This document shows, in pieces, positions 43,924 through 52,970 of a DNA stretch of 60,037 nt. The stretch's first letter is position 1, and every line of letters begins with the position of its first letter. This stretch comes from JAFANK01 sp036741695. Its GTDB lineage: Bacteria > Vulcanimicrobiota > Vulcanimicrobiia > Eremiobacterales > Eremiobacteraceae. The notes beneath the pieces were generated by a model, which was not told the DNA's origin, did no database searches, and was given only the letters and a program-made list of their open reading frames with translations. The stretch covers positions 1-60,037 of the forward strand of contig DAINRU010000010.1 of the NCBI GenBank assembly GCA_036741695.1, in the 5' to 3' direction. The translations under genes and the position numbers were made by a program.

Positions 43924-45657
43924 CTAGATGCGTGCTGCGATTTCGTTCTGGACGCTTGCGAGGAACTGCTCCGGCGACATCGTCTGCTGCTCGCCCGAGC
44001 GCGAGCGCACGTTGACGGTCTTGTCGGCGGCCTCGCTCTTGCCCACGACGAGCATGTACGGCACCTTGAGCATCTGCTGGTTGCGGATCTTCTTCTGAAG
44101 ACGCTCGTTGGACTCGTCGATCTCCACCCGCACGCCTGAGTCTGCGAGCTGCGCCGCGATCGAGCGCGCATACTCGAACTGCCCGTCCGTGATGGGCAGC
44201 ACCACCGCTTGCACAGGCGCGAGCCAGGTCGGGAAGGCACCAGCATAGTGCTCGATGAGCACGCCCATGAACCGCTCCAGCGAGCCGCACAACGCGCGAT
44301 GGATCATGACGGGCCGGTGCTCTTGGCCGTCGGGTCCGACATAGCTCAGCTGGAAACGCTCGGGCAGGTTGAAATCGACCTGCACGGTGGAGAGCTGCCA
44401 CTCGCGGCCGATCGCATCGCGTACCTTGATGTCGAGCTTAGGGCCGTAGAACGCCCCACCGCCCTCGTCGATCTCATAGGCCAGACCGGCATGATCGCAC
44501 GCCGCTTTGATGGCATTTGTCGCGCGCTCCCACAGGGCGTCATCGCCCAGAGCGTTCGGCGGCTTCGTCGAGACGAACATCTTGTAGTCATCGAACTTGA
44601 ACGCACGTAGCACCGTCAGCGCCGCATCGACCGTGTTCTCGAACTCGGGCTGGAGCTGCTCGGGCGTGCAGAACAGATGCGCGTCGTCCATAGTGATCAT
44701 GCGGACCCGCAGCAATCCGTGGAGCGTTCCTGAGCGCTCGTTGCGATAAACGGTCCCGAACTCGGCCAAGCGCAGCGGCAGCTCGCGATAGGATCGCGGC
44801 CGCGACTTGTAGATCAAGATGTGGCCAGGGCAATTCATGGGTTTGATCCGGTAGCGCTCCTTGTCGAGCTCGAGCGGACCGAACATGTTCTCGGCGAACG
44901 TCTGCAAGTGCCCAGACGTCTTGAACACGTCCTCGCGCACGACGTGAGGCGTATGCACGGGTTCGTACCCGCGCCGGCGCAACTCGCCGCGGATGAAGTC
45001 CTCGATGACCTCGCGCACCCGCCCGCCTTTGGGATGCCAGAAGATAAGCCCGGGACCAGCCTCCTCCTCGATCGAGAAGAGGTCGAGCTCTTTACCGATC
45101 TTGCGATGGTCGCGGCGCTCTGCTTCTTTGAGCTGCTCGAGGTACGCGTCGAGCTCCGCCTGGGTGGGAAAGGCGGTGCCGTAGATGCGCTGCAGCATGG
45201 GGTTATGCTCGTCCCCACGCCAGTACGCGCCGGCGATCGTCAGCAGCTTCACCGCGCCGACGCGCTTGCTCGATTCCACATGTCCGCCGCGGCACAAGTC
45301 GGTGAAGCCGCCGATCGTGTACATAGTGAGCGGCTCGCCCTCTGGTATGCCGTGCAGGATATCGAGCTTGAACGGCTGGTGGCGCTTGGTGTAATAGGCT
45401 TCAGCCGCGGCTCTCTCGATCGGCGCGCCCGTCATAGCAAGATCTTGCGCAACGAGCTCGCGCATGCGCGCTTCGATGCGCGGCAGGTCTTCAGGTACGA
45501 ACGGCGTCGTCTTGAGGAAGTCGTAATAGAAGCCGTTATCGATCGCGGGACCGATGGCGAGCTGGACATCATCGCCGAAAAGATCGACGACAGCATGCGC
45601 CAGCAGGTGGGCAGCGGTGTGGCGCAGGGAGGGCAGATCGGTCGTCGTTGTGCTCAC
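43924..45657 (-). CDS. thrS: Threonyl-tRNA synthetase without TGS domain
   Basis: The 577-residue class II synthetase has the editing domain (HTAAHLLAHA, and the GGFTDLCRGGHV zinc-like motif) and the catalytic core (KPMNCPGH, YRNERSGTLHGLLRVR, GGGAFYGPKLDI, HRALCGSLERFMGVLIEHYAG). The anticodon-binding domain ends the protein. The usual N-terminal TGS/ubiquitin-like domain (about 60 residues) is absent: the protein starts only 10 residues before the editing domain. There is no room for a T-box leader, as only 41 bases separate it from the upstream gene, with which it is probably cotranscribed. Confidence 0.94.
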   Translation of the reverse strand: MSTTTTDLPSLRHTAAHLLAHAVVDLFGDDVQLAIGPAIDNGFYYDFLKTTPFVPEDLPRIEARMRELVAQDLAMTGAPIERAAAEAYYTKRHQPFKLDILHGIPEGEPLTMYTIGGFTDLCRGGHVESSKRVGAVKLLTIAGAYWRGDEHNPMLQRIYGTAFPTQAELDAYLEQLKEAERRDHRKIGKELDLFSIEEEAGPGLIFWHPKGGRVREVIEDFIRGELRRRGYEPVHTPHVVREDVFKTSGHLQTFAENMFGPLELDKERYRIKPMNCPGHILIYKSRPRSYRELPLRLAEFGTVYRNERSGTLHGLLRVRMITMDDAHLFCTPEQLQPEFENTVDAALTVLRAFKFDDYKMFVSTKPPNALGDDALWERATNAIKAACDHAGLAYEIDEGGGAFYGPKLDIKVRDAIGREWQLSTVQVDFNLPERFQLSYVGPDGQEHRPVMIHRALCGSLERFMGVLIEHYAGAFPTWLAPVQAVVLPITDGQFEYARSIAAQLADSGVRVEIDESNERLQKKIRNQQMLKVPYMLVVGKSEAADKTVNVRSRSGEQQTMSPEQFLASVQNEIAARI

Positions 45658-45698
45658 ATCTGCGTTTTTACCGTACTCGCCCGCCCGAACCTCCCGCC

Positions 45699-46547
45699 CT
45701 AGATGGTTACCCCGCCCTTGCCGAGGGGTGGCGCGAAGATCGTGTCGCTGATGTCGCCATTATCGCGCACGAATTGCAGCGTGGCCGTCACTTGCGGGAA
45801 TCCATCCGACCTCGTCGTCGTGATGCTCTGCGCTTGCAGCTCGCCCAGCGGGCCTTTACCGAGCTCGTTGACGACCGAGATGGAGGTGGCGCTAGAGTCG
45901 ACCGACCGCTCGATCATGGGCTGGTAGGTCTGCGGGTCGAGGAACACGTCGTGGCTGAGGCCACCCTTCGGTGTGATGTCGAGCACGACGTACGTCTTAT
46001 CGCCATGGGTCTCCGGAGGCTTGAGAGAGACCGTGGTTGGCCAGCGGGCGGGAAATATCTCGGAGTCGTTGCCTCCAGCAGCGTCGGAGATCACGGCCGC
46101 ACGTTTCTCGCCGGTCAGCACCTGGGTGACGCCATCCGGCCCCTGCGACCAGGCAGTTTTCCCGTCGAACCCGACGCTGATCTTACTGGTGCCGCCTTCG
46201 GCTTGGGTCACCTGGAGATAATAACATGGCTCTTTGGTGGTGGTGCGCACGACCAAGACGCGCCCCAACAGCGTGAACGTATAGACGGAGACCTGGTTCT
46301 TGATCGAGCCGAGGAGCTTGCGTCCGCCGAGCGCGCTCACGTATCGGTCCATGACCACCGAGAGCGGCGCGGCCGGCGCGCTGGGCGAGGCACTGGAACC
46401 CGCAGATGCCGCTGGTGCCACAGACGGTGCCACGGCCGGCGTCGTGGACGGTGCAGCGGCCGGCGTCGCGTCGACGCCGGCGCGCGCGCTCGCGTTCGCC
46501 GCGAAGAGCACGCACGCGGCAAGAGATGCGGCCATCAAACGCTTCAC
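45699..46547 (-). CDS. Exported LolA/LolB-fold-like protein
   Basis: The 282-residue protein starts at GTG 46547 with GGAGG seven bases upstream. It has a signal peptide (KRLMAASLAACVLFAANASARA), an Ala/Pro/Thr-rich linker (about 25-60), then a beta-rich domain opening with VVMDRYVSALGGRKLL. That opening and the following long strands (VSVYTFTLLGRVLVV, KISVGFDGKTAWSQGPDG, YVVLDITPKGGLSHDVFLDPQTYQP) recall LolA-like lipoprotein-carrier folds. Role unknown; localisation is periplasmic or surface. Upstream in-frame starts (to 46766) are inside the divergent TPR gene and are rejected. Confidence 0.72.
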   Translation of the reverse strand: MKRLMAASLAACVLFAANASARAGVDATPAAAPSTTPAVAPSVAPAASAGSSASPSAPAAPLSVVMDRYVSALGGRKLLGSIKNQVSVYTFTLLGRVLVVRTTTKEPCYYLQVTQAEGGTSKISVGFDGKTAWSQGPDGVTQVLTGEKRAAVISDAAGGNDSEIFPARWPTTVSLKPPETHGDKTYVVLDITPKGGLSHDVFLDPQTYQPMIERSVDSSATSISVVNELGKGPLGELQAQSITTTRSDGFPQVTATLQFVRDNGDISDTIFAPPLGKGGVTI

Positions 46548-46644
46548 GCTATCGCCTCCGAGAACGGGATGGGTGCTGCCAAGCCGCGAACACGCTTGGG
46601 GTCTTCTGCCCAGGCGCAAATACTCGACAGGCTGGTGGTGCCGC

Positions 46645-49455
46645 ATGTCCCACGAGAAGCCCTTCCTCTCTAGGGTCGTCGCTATATGCGCGGCCGTCGG
46701 TGTGACCTGCCTCGCGGCCGGGCATGCGAGCACTGCGCTTCCCTCTATCGACCAGCAGCTGGGCAAGCTCTACGATCAGGACAAGTATCAAGAGCTGATC
46801 CAAGCGGCGACGACGGCGCTCGCGGCAAACCCGAAGGACATCGTTGCTCTTCGTCTGCGCGGCGCTGCCCGCTCCGAGCTTGGCGACTACCAGAGCGCGC
46901 TGGCGGACGAAAACGCGGCACTGGCCATCGATCCTAAGGACACGTTCGCGCTCGTGCAGCGCGGCGAGATCCGCCTCGAACTCGACGACTATAAGGGATC
47001 GGTGGCGGACTTCAGCGCGGCACTGGCCATCGATCCTCACGACGCCTACGCGATACGCCATCGCGCAGAGGCACGCCGGCTGTTGGGCGACGACAAAGGC
47101 GCGATCGCCGATGACAACGCGTCGCTCGCCCTCGATGCCAAGAGCACGTACGCGCTCGAGACACGCGCTTCGGCGAAATCCGAGCTCAGTGATTACTCGG
47201 GCGCGATCGCCGACGCCACCGCGGCCCTGGCCATCGACCCGAAAGATGCCTATGCGCTGCGCGAACGCGGCGACGACCGCTACTGGCTCGACGACGACAA
47301 AGGCGCCATCGCGGACGAGACGGCGGCGTTGGCCCTCGAGCCGAAGAGCGCGTACGCGCTGCGCATCCGGGGAGCGGCCTACGCAGACATCGGCGATTAC
47401 ACCGCGGCGCTCGCCGACGAAGATGCGTCGCTCGCGCTCGCTCCTAAGAACAACTTTGCGCTGGCCGAGCGTGGCGAGATCAAGCTCATGCTCGGCGACT
47501 ACAAAGGCGCCATCGCGGACGACTGCGCTGCACTCGCGCTCGATCCGGACGATGCGTTCGCACTGCGGCATCGAGCCGAGGCCAAGCGCGAGCTCGGCGA
47601 TTACACAGGGGCTATCGCGGACGCGACCGCAGCGCTCGCTCTTGAACCGAAAAGCGCCTATGCGCTCAGCACGCGTGCAGCGGCCAAGTCATCGCTCGGC
47701 GACTACAAAGGTGCGCTCGCCGATGACAATGCGGCGCTCGCGCTCGATCCGAAGAGCGCATTCGCATTGCGCCAGCGTGGGGAAGATCGCCGCCAGCTTG
47801 GCGACTACGCGGGGGCCATCGCAGACGAGACCGCAGCGCTCGCGATCGAGCCCAAGAACACCTACGCGCTGACGACGCGTGCATCAGCCGAGTCGTCGCT
47901 TGGCAACCACACGGCTGCTATCGCCGACGAGACCGCAGCGCTGGCCATCGATCCGCATGACGCCTATGCCTTGCGCCTGCGCGGCGAAGACCGTCTCCAG
48001 ACGGGCGACTACCAAGGGGCGGTTGCCGACGAGACCGCGTCGCTTGTCATCGAGCCCGGCAATGCATACGCACTGCGCCACCGCGGGGAAGCTCTGCGCC
48101 AGCTGGACGAGTACACAGCGGCGATCGCCGACGAAGACGCGGCATTGAAGCTCGAACCCAACAACGTCTATGCGCTCGAGACGCGCGGCGCCGCCAAAAC
48201 GTCGCTCGGCGATTTCAAAGGCGCGGTGGAGGACGAGACCTCCGCGCTTTTGATCGACCCCAAAGACGTCTTCGCGCTCGCTCAACGCGGAGAAGCCTAC
48301 ATCCAGTTGAGTGAATATCAACAGGCGGCGAAGGATCTGTCCGCGGCGACCGTGCTCGACCCTAAGTATGCCTATGCCTGGCGGCACCTCGGTGAGGCCC
48401 GCCGGGAGCTTGGCGACTACACGGCTGCGATCGAGGATGAGACGACCGCACTCAGGCTTGATCCGAGCAGCGCCTATGCGCTCGGCACGAGAGCCGCCGC
48501 CAAATCCGGAGCGGACGACAGCAAGGGCGCGATCGTGGACGCGACGGCGGCGCTGGCGATCGACCCGAAGGACGCTTTTGCTTTGCGGCAGCGCGGCTAC
48601 GACGAGTATCTCACCGACTTGTACGACGCGGCGGTCAAGGATGAGACCGCGGCACTGGCCATCGAGCAAGATGGCTTCGCCTACCGGATCCGCGCCGGGG
48701 CGGAGTACTTCTTGGGCGACTATAGCGCTGCGATCGACGACGACACGCACGCCATCGCACTCGATGCCAGCGACGGAGCGGCCTATCAACGTCGCGGCGC
48801 GTCCTACGTGCGTCTCGGACTCAAGGTGTCGTCCGAGGATGACCTGCGACACGCGATCGACGATGAGAGTTCCGCCATCAAGCTCGATACCTCGAGCTCG
48901 TTCGCCTACCAGACTCGCGGCGAAGCTCGTTTGAGTCTGCGCGACTACGACGGGGCGATCGCGGACGAGACCCAGGCTGCCAAGCTCACGCCGCAGTCGT
49001 ACGTGCCGTACGCGCTCATGGGAGACGCCTACGCTGCAGCCGGCGAGACCGAAAAGGCGATCGAGGCCTACACGCAAGCGCTCAAGCTCGATCCTGAGCA
49101 GACCGTGGTCAAACGCAAGCTCGATGCTCTGCGCCACGGGTCGCCCACGACAGCCGCCGCGACGATCGTCGCCGAGATCGCGATACCGCCCGCCCGCATC
49201 GGCCAGCAGCGTGTCGACGTCGGTGCGCCTGCGATCATCGCCAACATCCTGCAGACGACCGACTACGAGTCTCCGCAACCGCCGCCCGAGGCGGGCAGCG
49301 CCAACAGCAATACGCCGCGCCAAGATCCGGCGAAACCCCAGAAGAAGCTGGACAAGAAACCAAAACCGTCGCAGCGGCAGCAGATGGGCCAGCGGACCAG
49401 CCAGCACGGGGCGCCCAAGCGAAGCCTGAGCCCGACGCCGGCGCCGAAGAGTTAG
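46645..49455 (+). CDS. Exported giant TPR protein (about 23 tandem 34-residue repeats)
   Basis: The 936-residue protein has a signal peptide (LSRVVAICAAVGVTCLAAGHAS). From about residue 45 to 825 it consists of consecutive 34-residue TPR units of consensus LGDYKGAIADETAALAIDPK + DAYALRxRGEAKRQ. I count roughly 23, with one longer unit near the end. A Pro/Lys/Gln-rich disordered tail follows. The repeats are unusually uniform and acidic (ADE/ADD in helix A), suggesting recent duplication. It probably scaffolds protein contacts outside the cytoplasm. Start ATG 46645 is chosen for the signal peptide; the reading frame is open further upstream. The next gene starts three bases after its stop. Confidence 0.83.
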   Translation: MSHEKPFLSRVVAICAAVGVTCLAAGHASTALPSIDQQLGKLYDQDKYQELIQAATTALAANPKDIVALRLRGAARSELGDYQSALADENAALAIDPKDTFALVQRGEIRLELDDYKGSVADFSAALAIDPHDAYAIRHRAEARRLLGDDKGAIADDNASLALDAKSTYALETRASAKSELSDYSGAIADATAALAIDPKDAYALRERGDDRYWLDDDKGAIADETAALALEPKSAYALRIRGAAYADIGDYTAALADEDASLALAPKNNFALAERGEIKLMLGDYKGAIADDCAALALDPDDAFALRHRAEAKRELGDYTGAIADATAALALEPKSAYALSTRAAAKSSLGDYKGALADDNAALALDPKSAFALRQRGEDRRQLGDYAGAIADETAALAIEPKNTYALTTRASAESSLGNHTAAIADETAALAIDPHDAYALRLRGEDRLQTGDYQGAVADETASLVIEPGNAYALRHRGEALRQLDEYTAAIADEDAALKLEPNNVYALETRGAAKTSLGDFKGAVEDETSALLIDPKDVFALAQRGEAYIQLSEYQQAAKDLSAATVLDPKYAYAWRHLGEARRELGDYTAAIEDETTALRLDPSSAYALGTRAAAKSGADDSKGAIVDATAALAIDPKDAFALRQRGYDEYLTDLYDAAVKDETAALAIEQDGFAYRIRAGAEYFLGDYSAAIDDDTHAIALDASDGAAYQRRGASYVRLGLKVSSEDDLRHAIDDESSAIKLDTSSSFAYQTRGEARLSLRDYDGAIADETQAAKLTPQSYVPYALMGDAYAAAGETEKAIEAYTQALKLDPEQTVVKRKLDALRHGSPTTAAATIVAEIAIPPARIGQQRVDVGAPAIIANILQTTDYESPQPPPEAGSANSNTPRQDPAKPQKKLDKKPKPSQRQQMGQRTSQHGAPKRSLSPTPAPKS

Positions 49456-49458
49456 GCG

Positions 49459-51180
49459 TTGTCCAGCTCCCTGCGCACCGGGATCGCGTTCATCACAAGC
49501 GTCGTCATCCTGACGTTGCTCGGTCTGACGTTTGTGCCTGCATCCACCGGCTATTCGTACCGACCGGGCCTGCCCGGCCGCATCCTCTACGACCGTATCC
49601 CCGATTTCACCGAGCGCGTGCACGTCATGCTCAATCGCTGCGTCGTGCCGGCCACGACCGATCGGGTTCCCGTCGAAGAAAATGGGCGCAGCATCTCTGC
49701 ACCCGTCGTCGAGTGGCCGATCTCGGCTCTACGCCACACGATGCTCGCCTTCGCCGCGGTGCTCTTCGCGTTCGTCGGTCTGATCGTGCTCTGGTGGGGC
49801 AGGGATCGCCCATCGTTCTGGCTTGGGCTCTTCCTCGCCACGTTCGCGTCGCCGTTGCTTAACCCGTACGGCATCTTACCGGCTTGGGCGATGCTCCTCG
49901 TCGCCGCGATCACGTCGCTGCTCACCGTGATCTCTTTGTATTCGCTGTATGGCCTGGCCGAGGCGGTCGCCTGCAGGGCGTTGACCGCTCATCCGGTCGA
50001 GCAGGTCGTCAAGACCACACGCATCATCGTGATCGCGCTCCTGCTCATCTCGCTCGGCGCCGATCTGGGCGGCACGCTGCTCCCCGTGCTGTTCGGCGTG
50101 GACCTGCCGAGCTGGTTCGATATCTTCGCGCAGTTCGCGTTCTCAGTCACGATTGTGATCGGCTTCATCATCGCACCGCTGGCCGTGCTCGCCATGGGCG
50201 CGTTCTGGTCACAGGCCGGAACCGCGCGGCGCAACGCCGTCGTCATTCTCGCGATGACCACGGTCGGTCTGTTCGGCGTCATGTGGTCCGCCTACCACAG
50301 CCTGAGCCACGGACGGTCACCCGGTTTCGACAACTCGTGGTTCACGCTCGTCCTCATCCCGATCGGATTCGCCATCACCATCCCGTGGCTGAAGGTGGTC
50401 GACGTCCGGGTCGTGCTCAGCCGCGCGCTCGTGCTCGCCTTCATGACGGCGCTCGTGACCGGATTGATCGCGGCGTCGGAGACCTTGTTGAAACAGTCGA
50501 TGAGGGACATGTCATGGCAGGCAGAAGTGGTGATCGCCTTCGTGATCGTCTTGCTCTTCAACACGTTCGACCGGATCTTCGGTGACTGGGCGCGCCGATT
50601 GGTCTATCGCCGCGAAAGCGAGCGGGTCACGTCGTTGCGGAAATTCGCGCGAGGGACCCCGTTCTATAAATCGAGCGCCGCCCTCTTAGGCGACCTGATG
50701 TCTGAGCTCTTGTTCACTCTGGGTGCGAGCCGGGCAGCTGTCTACCACGAGGACAACGGGAACTATATCGCGATCAAACGATCCAGCGGCGATGGATTTG
50801 TCGATGCGATCGGCTACGACGATCGCGCATTTGTCACGCTTCGCGCAGAGGCCCAGCGCGCTGACCTCGCTCAGCTCACCGGGCAGGCAAGTGCGCTGGG
50901 GCGCTCCGGCCATGCCTTCCCCATGGCGCTGAGCGGACACGTGATCGGTGCGCTCGTCGTCGGACAGCGCGAGGACGAGGCCGAAGGCACGTATGTGCGC
51001 GAGGAGCTTGAGGCGCTTGACGAGGTTGCGCAAAAGGTCGCCGACGCGCTGTTCCGCATGCGTGCGCGCGCGATCGCAGCATTTGTGAGCGCCGTGGCGG
51101 CCGGATCGATCGGCGACGGGGATGTGGTCCGCAAAGCGCGCGAGTTGCAAGACCAAGGGCTGCTCGGCGCCGATCGCTGA
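49459..51180 (+). CDS. Multi-pass membrane protein with GAF-like domain, sensor-like, no kinase
   Basis: The 573-residue protein (TTG start) has about eight to ten hydrophobic segments up to residue 375. A soluble part follows from ARRLVYRRESERV (about 380), with a GAF-like fold (LLGDLMSELLFTLGASRAAVYHEDNG ... GHVIGALVVGQREDEAEGTYVREELEALDEVAQKVADAL). The VVDVRVVLSRALVLAFMTAL segment resembles ComP-like histidine kinase membrane domains, but no H-box or ATPase domain follows; the protein ends shortly after the GAF-like part. It is coupled to the TPR gene upstream and overlaps the DUF2079 gene by one base. Confidence 0.65.
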   Translation: MSSSLRTGIAFITSVVILTLLGLTFVPASTGYSYRPGLPGRILYDRIPDFTERVHVMLNRCVVPATTDRVPVEENGRSISAPVVEWPISALRHTMLAFAAVLFAFVGLIVLWWGRDRPSFWLGLFLATFASPLLNPYGILPAWAMLLVAAITSLLTVISLYSLYGLAEAVACRALTAHPVEQVVKTTRIIVIALLLISLGADLGGTLLPVLFGVDLPSWFDIFAQFAFSVTIVIGFIIAPLAVLAMGAFWSQAGTARRNAVVILAMTTVGLFGVMWSAYHSLSHGRSPGFDNSWFTLVLIPIGFAITIPWLKVVDVRVVLSRALVLAFMTALVTGLIAASETLLKQSMRDMSWQAEVVIAFVIVLLFNTFDRIFGDWARRLVYRRESERVTSLRKFARGTPFYKSSAALLGDLMSELLFTLGASRAAVYHEDNGNYIAIKRSSGDGFVDAIGYDDRAFVTLRAEAQRADLAQLTGQASALGRSGHAFPMALSGHVIGALVVGQREDEAEGTYVREELEALDEVAQKVADALFRMRARAIAAFVSAVAAGSIGDGDVVRKARELQDQGLLGADR

Positions 51181-52367
51181 TGCCCGCCGGTAAGATATCC
51201 GAGATGCACTATGTCGTGATGGGCGTCGTCGTCTTCATCGCCGTGTACATCTTCTTGGATCTCAACAAGCTGCACGCCCTACGCTACGGCATGGACGTGG
51301 GCATCTTCATGCAGAGTCTGGTCAACTTCGCCCAGCACGGTTCGACCTTCAATTGGGTGGAGCTTAAGCCGCATCTTGCCGTGCACGATTCGTGGGCCTT
51401 GCTCGCGTTGACGCCACTCGTCGCGGCGTTTCCGCGCCCGGAGACCTTGCTCGTCGTCCAGGTCGTTGCCATCGCCTGCGCCGCAGTGCCCCTCTACCTG
51501 TTCGCCCGGGGCATCGGCCTTGCGTGCATCCCCGCCCAGCTCGTGGCGCTGGCCTACCTCGTCATGCCGTCCGCTCAGGGCTGGGCGTACATGGATTTCT
51601 CGGAGAACGTTTTTGTGCCGCTGCTCGCCTTCTCGCTGGCACTGGCCGCGCAGCGCCGGTCGCTCGTGTGGACGCTCATCCTCGCGCAGCTCCTGATGGG
51701 CGTCAAGGAGGACGAGATATGGTTTCTGGCGTGGTTCGCCATCGCCGGCGCCATCTGGTACGATCGCAGACTGGGCATCGCCGTGGCGATCCTCGCCATC
51801 CTCAACGCCGCAGGCTACTATGGCATCGTGCACGCTCTCGGTTACAATCCGGCCGCACCTGCCTATACCCTGAGCGTGCCCACCTGGCGACAAGATCTTG
51901 CGTTTTTGGTTGAGGTTCTCGCGCCATTCGCATTCGCGCCGCTGACGCTTGGGTGGAGGATCCTCCTCGCCACGCCGTTGGTCGCGGAGATCACGCTCAA
52001 CGGCCCATGGGCCTTTCCATTGGCCCGGGCGGGGACGCACTGGACGGTACCGCTCGTCACGCTCATCGCCATCGGCGCCGTCGTCGCGATCGGGCGCCGA
52101 CCAGTGCTCGCACGTTACGCTTTGGGTTGTTCGATCCTCATGGCCTTATTCTTCAACGTCACCGTGCTGCATTTCGGGCGCTACCTGTTCCCTGCAGACG
52201 AGGTGGGCTACGCGCAGGCCCGGGCGGTTGCGCTCAGCGGCATAATCGCTGTCTACACGAACGATGAGGAAGGATCATTCGTTGTCGCCTCGCCGAACAC
52301 AAACGCGCGCCTGATCGGCCGGGGCAACCCCTTGCGCCACCCACGGCCCGCGTGGATCACGAAATAA
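51180..52367 (+). CDS. DUF2079-family membrane protein
   Basis: The 395-residue polytopic protein carries the DUF2079 features near its N-terminus: ALRYGMDVGIFMQSLVNFAQHGSTFNW, then VHDSWALLALTPLVAAFPRPETLLVVQ, SAQGWAYMDFSENVFVPLLAFSLA and LLMGVKEDEIWFLAWF. The acidic Asp/Glu in the first and later loops suggest a GT-C-like glycosyltransferase fold using lipid-linked sugars, but no activity has been assigned. Shorter than many members; the C-terminal soluble part is reduced. ATG overlaps the previous stop. Confidence 0.78.
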   Translation: MPAGKISEMHYVVMGVVVFIAVYIFLDLNKLHALRYGMDVGIFMQSLVNFAQHGSTFNWVELKPHLAVHDSWALLALTPLVAAFPRPETLLVVQVVAIACAAVPLYLFARGIGLACIPAQLVALAYLVMPSAQGWAYMDFSENVFVPLLAFSLALAAQRRSLVWTLILAQLLMGVKEDEIWFLAWFAIAGAIWYDRRLGIAVAILAILNAAGYYGIVHALGYNPAAPAYTLSVPTWRQDLAFLVEVLAPFAFAPLTLGWRILLATPLVAEITLNGPWAFPLARAGTHWTVPLVTLIAIGAVVAIGRRPVLARYALGCSILMALFFNVTVLHFGRYLFPADEVGYAQARAVALSGIIAVYTNDEEGSFVVASPNTNARLIGRGNPLRHPRPAWITK

Positions 52368-52391
52368 GATGACCAGTATGGCGAAGGACAC

Positions 52392-52970
52392 GTGACGGTC
52401 CCGCTCGATCGCTACATCCCCGTGCCTGACGTGCGCGAACGTCACGAAGTCACGATCGCGGCGCCGGCCCAAATCGTGTTCAAGGTCGCGCGCGGCTTCG
52501 ACATCCAATCGATAAGAATCGTGCGGTTGATCTTCTGGCTGCGCGAGCGCGCGCTAGGCGCAAAGCGCGGCGCTCGATGGCGTGGGGCGGGGCTCGTGGC
52601 CGACATGCGGGCCATCGGCTGGGTGCCGCTCGCCGACGAATCCGACCGACTTTTCATCGCCGGAGCGGTCTGCCAGCCGTGGCAGGCAGACGTTATGTTC
52701 AGATCGGTCCCCGCCGAGCGGTTTGCATCGTTCACCGAGCCGGATCTCGTGAAAATAGCTTGGACGCTCGAAGCGCAAACGCTCGCACCGGCACTCACGC
52801 GCTTTGCGACCGAGACGCGCGCAGTCGCCACCGACGACATCGCGCGCGCGAAGTTCCTGCGCTACTGGCGCACATTCCGGGCCGGCATTGTGCTGATCCG
52901 CTTGCTATTGCTGCCCGCCCTGCGCCGCGAGGCGGAGCGGCGCTTTCGCCGCCAGTCGACGGGTGTTTAG
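52392..52970 (+). CDS. SRPBCC-like (START-fold) protein
   Basis: The 192-residue protein (GTG start) opens with RHEVTIAAPAQIVFKVARGFD, the usual first strand and helix of an SRPBCC ligand-binding fold, and continues with ERFASFTEPDLVKIAWTLEAQ, TETRAVATDDIARAKFLRYWRTFRAGI (late strand and long C-terminal helix). No catalytic residues can be inferred; these folds bind hydrophobic ligands. Its stop overlaps the stop of the convergent GH92 gene by four bases. Confidence 0.68.
   Translation: MTVPLDRYIPVPDVRERHEVTIAAPAQIVFKVARGFDIQSIRIVRLIFWLRERALGAKRGARWRGAGLVADMRAIGWVPLADESDRLFIAGAVCQPWQADVMFRSVPAERFASFTEPDLVKIAWTLEAQTLAPALTRFATETRAVATDDIARAKFLRYWRTFRAGIVLIRLLLLPALRREAERRFRRQSTGV

Noticed and set aside
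45658..45698. T-box leader for thrS
   Set aside because: Only 41 bases separate thrS from the upstream co-directional gene and no T-box sequence is visible.
47884..49623. Long minus-strand reading frame antisense to the TPR gene (579 codons)
   Set aside because: Its apparent repeats are the mirror of the TPR units on the plus strand; composition is Arg/Val-rich shadow.
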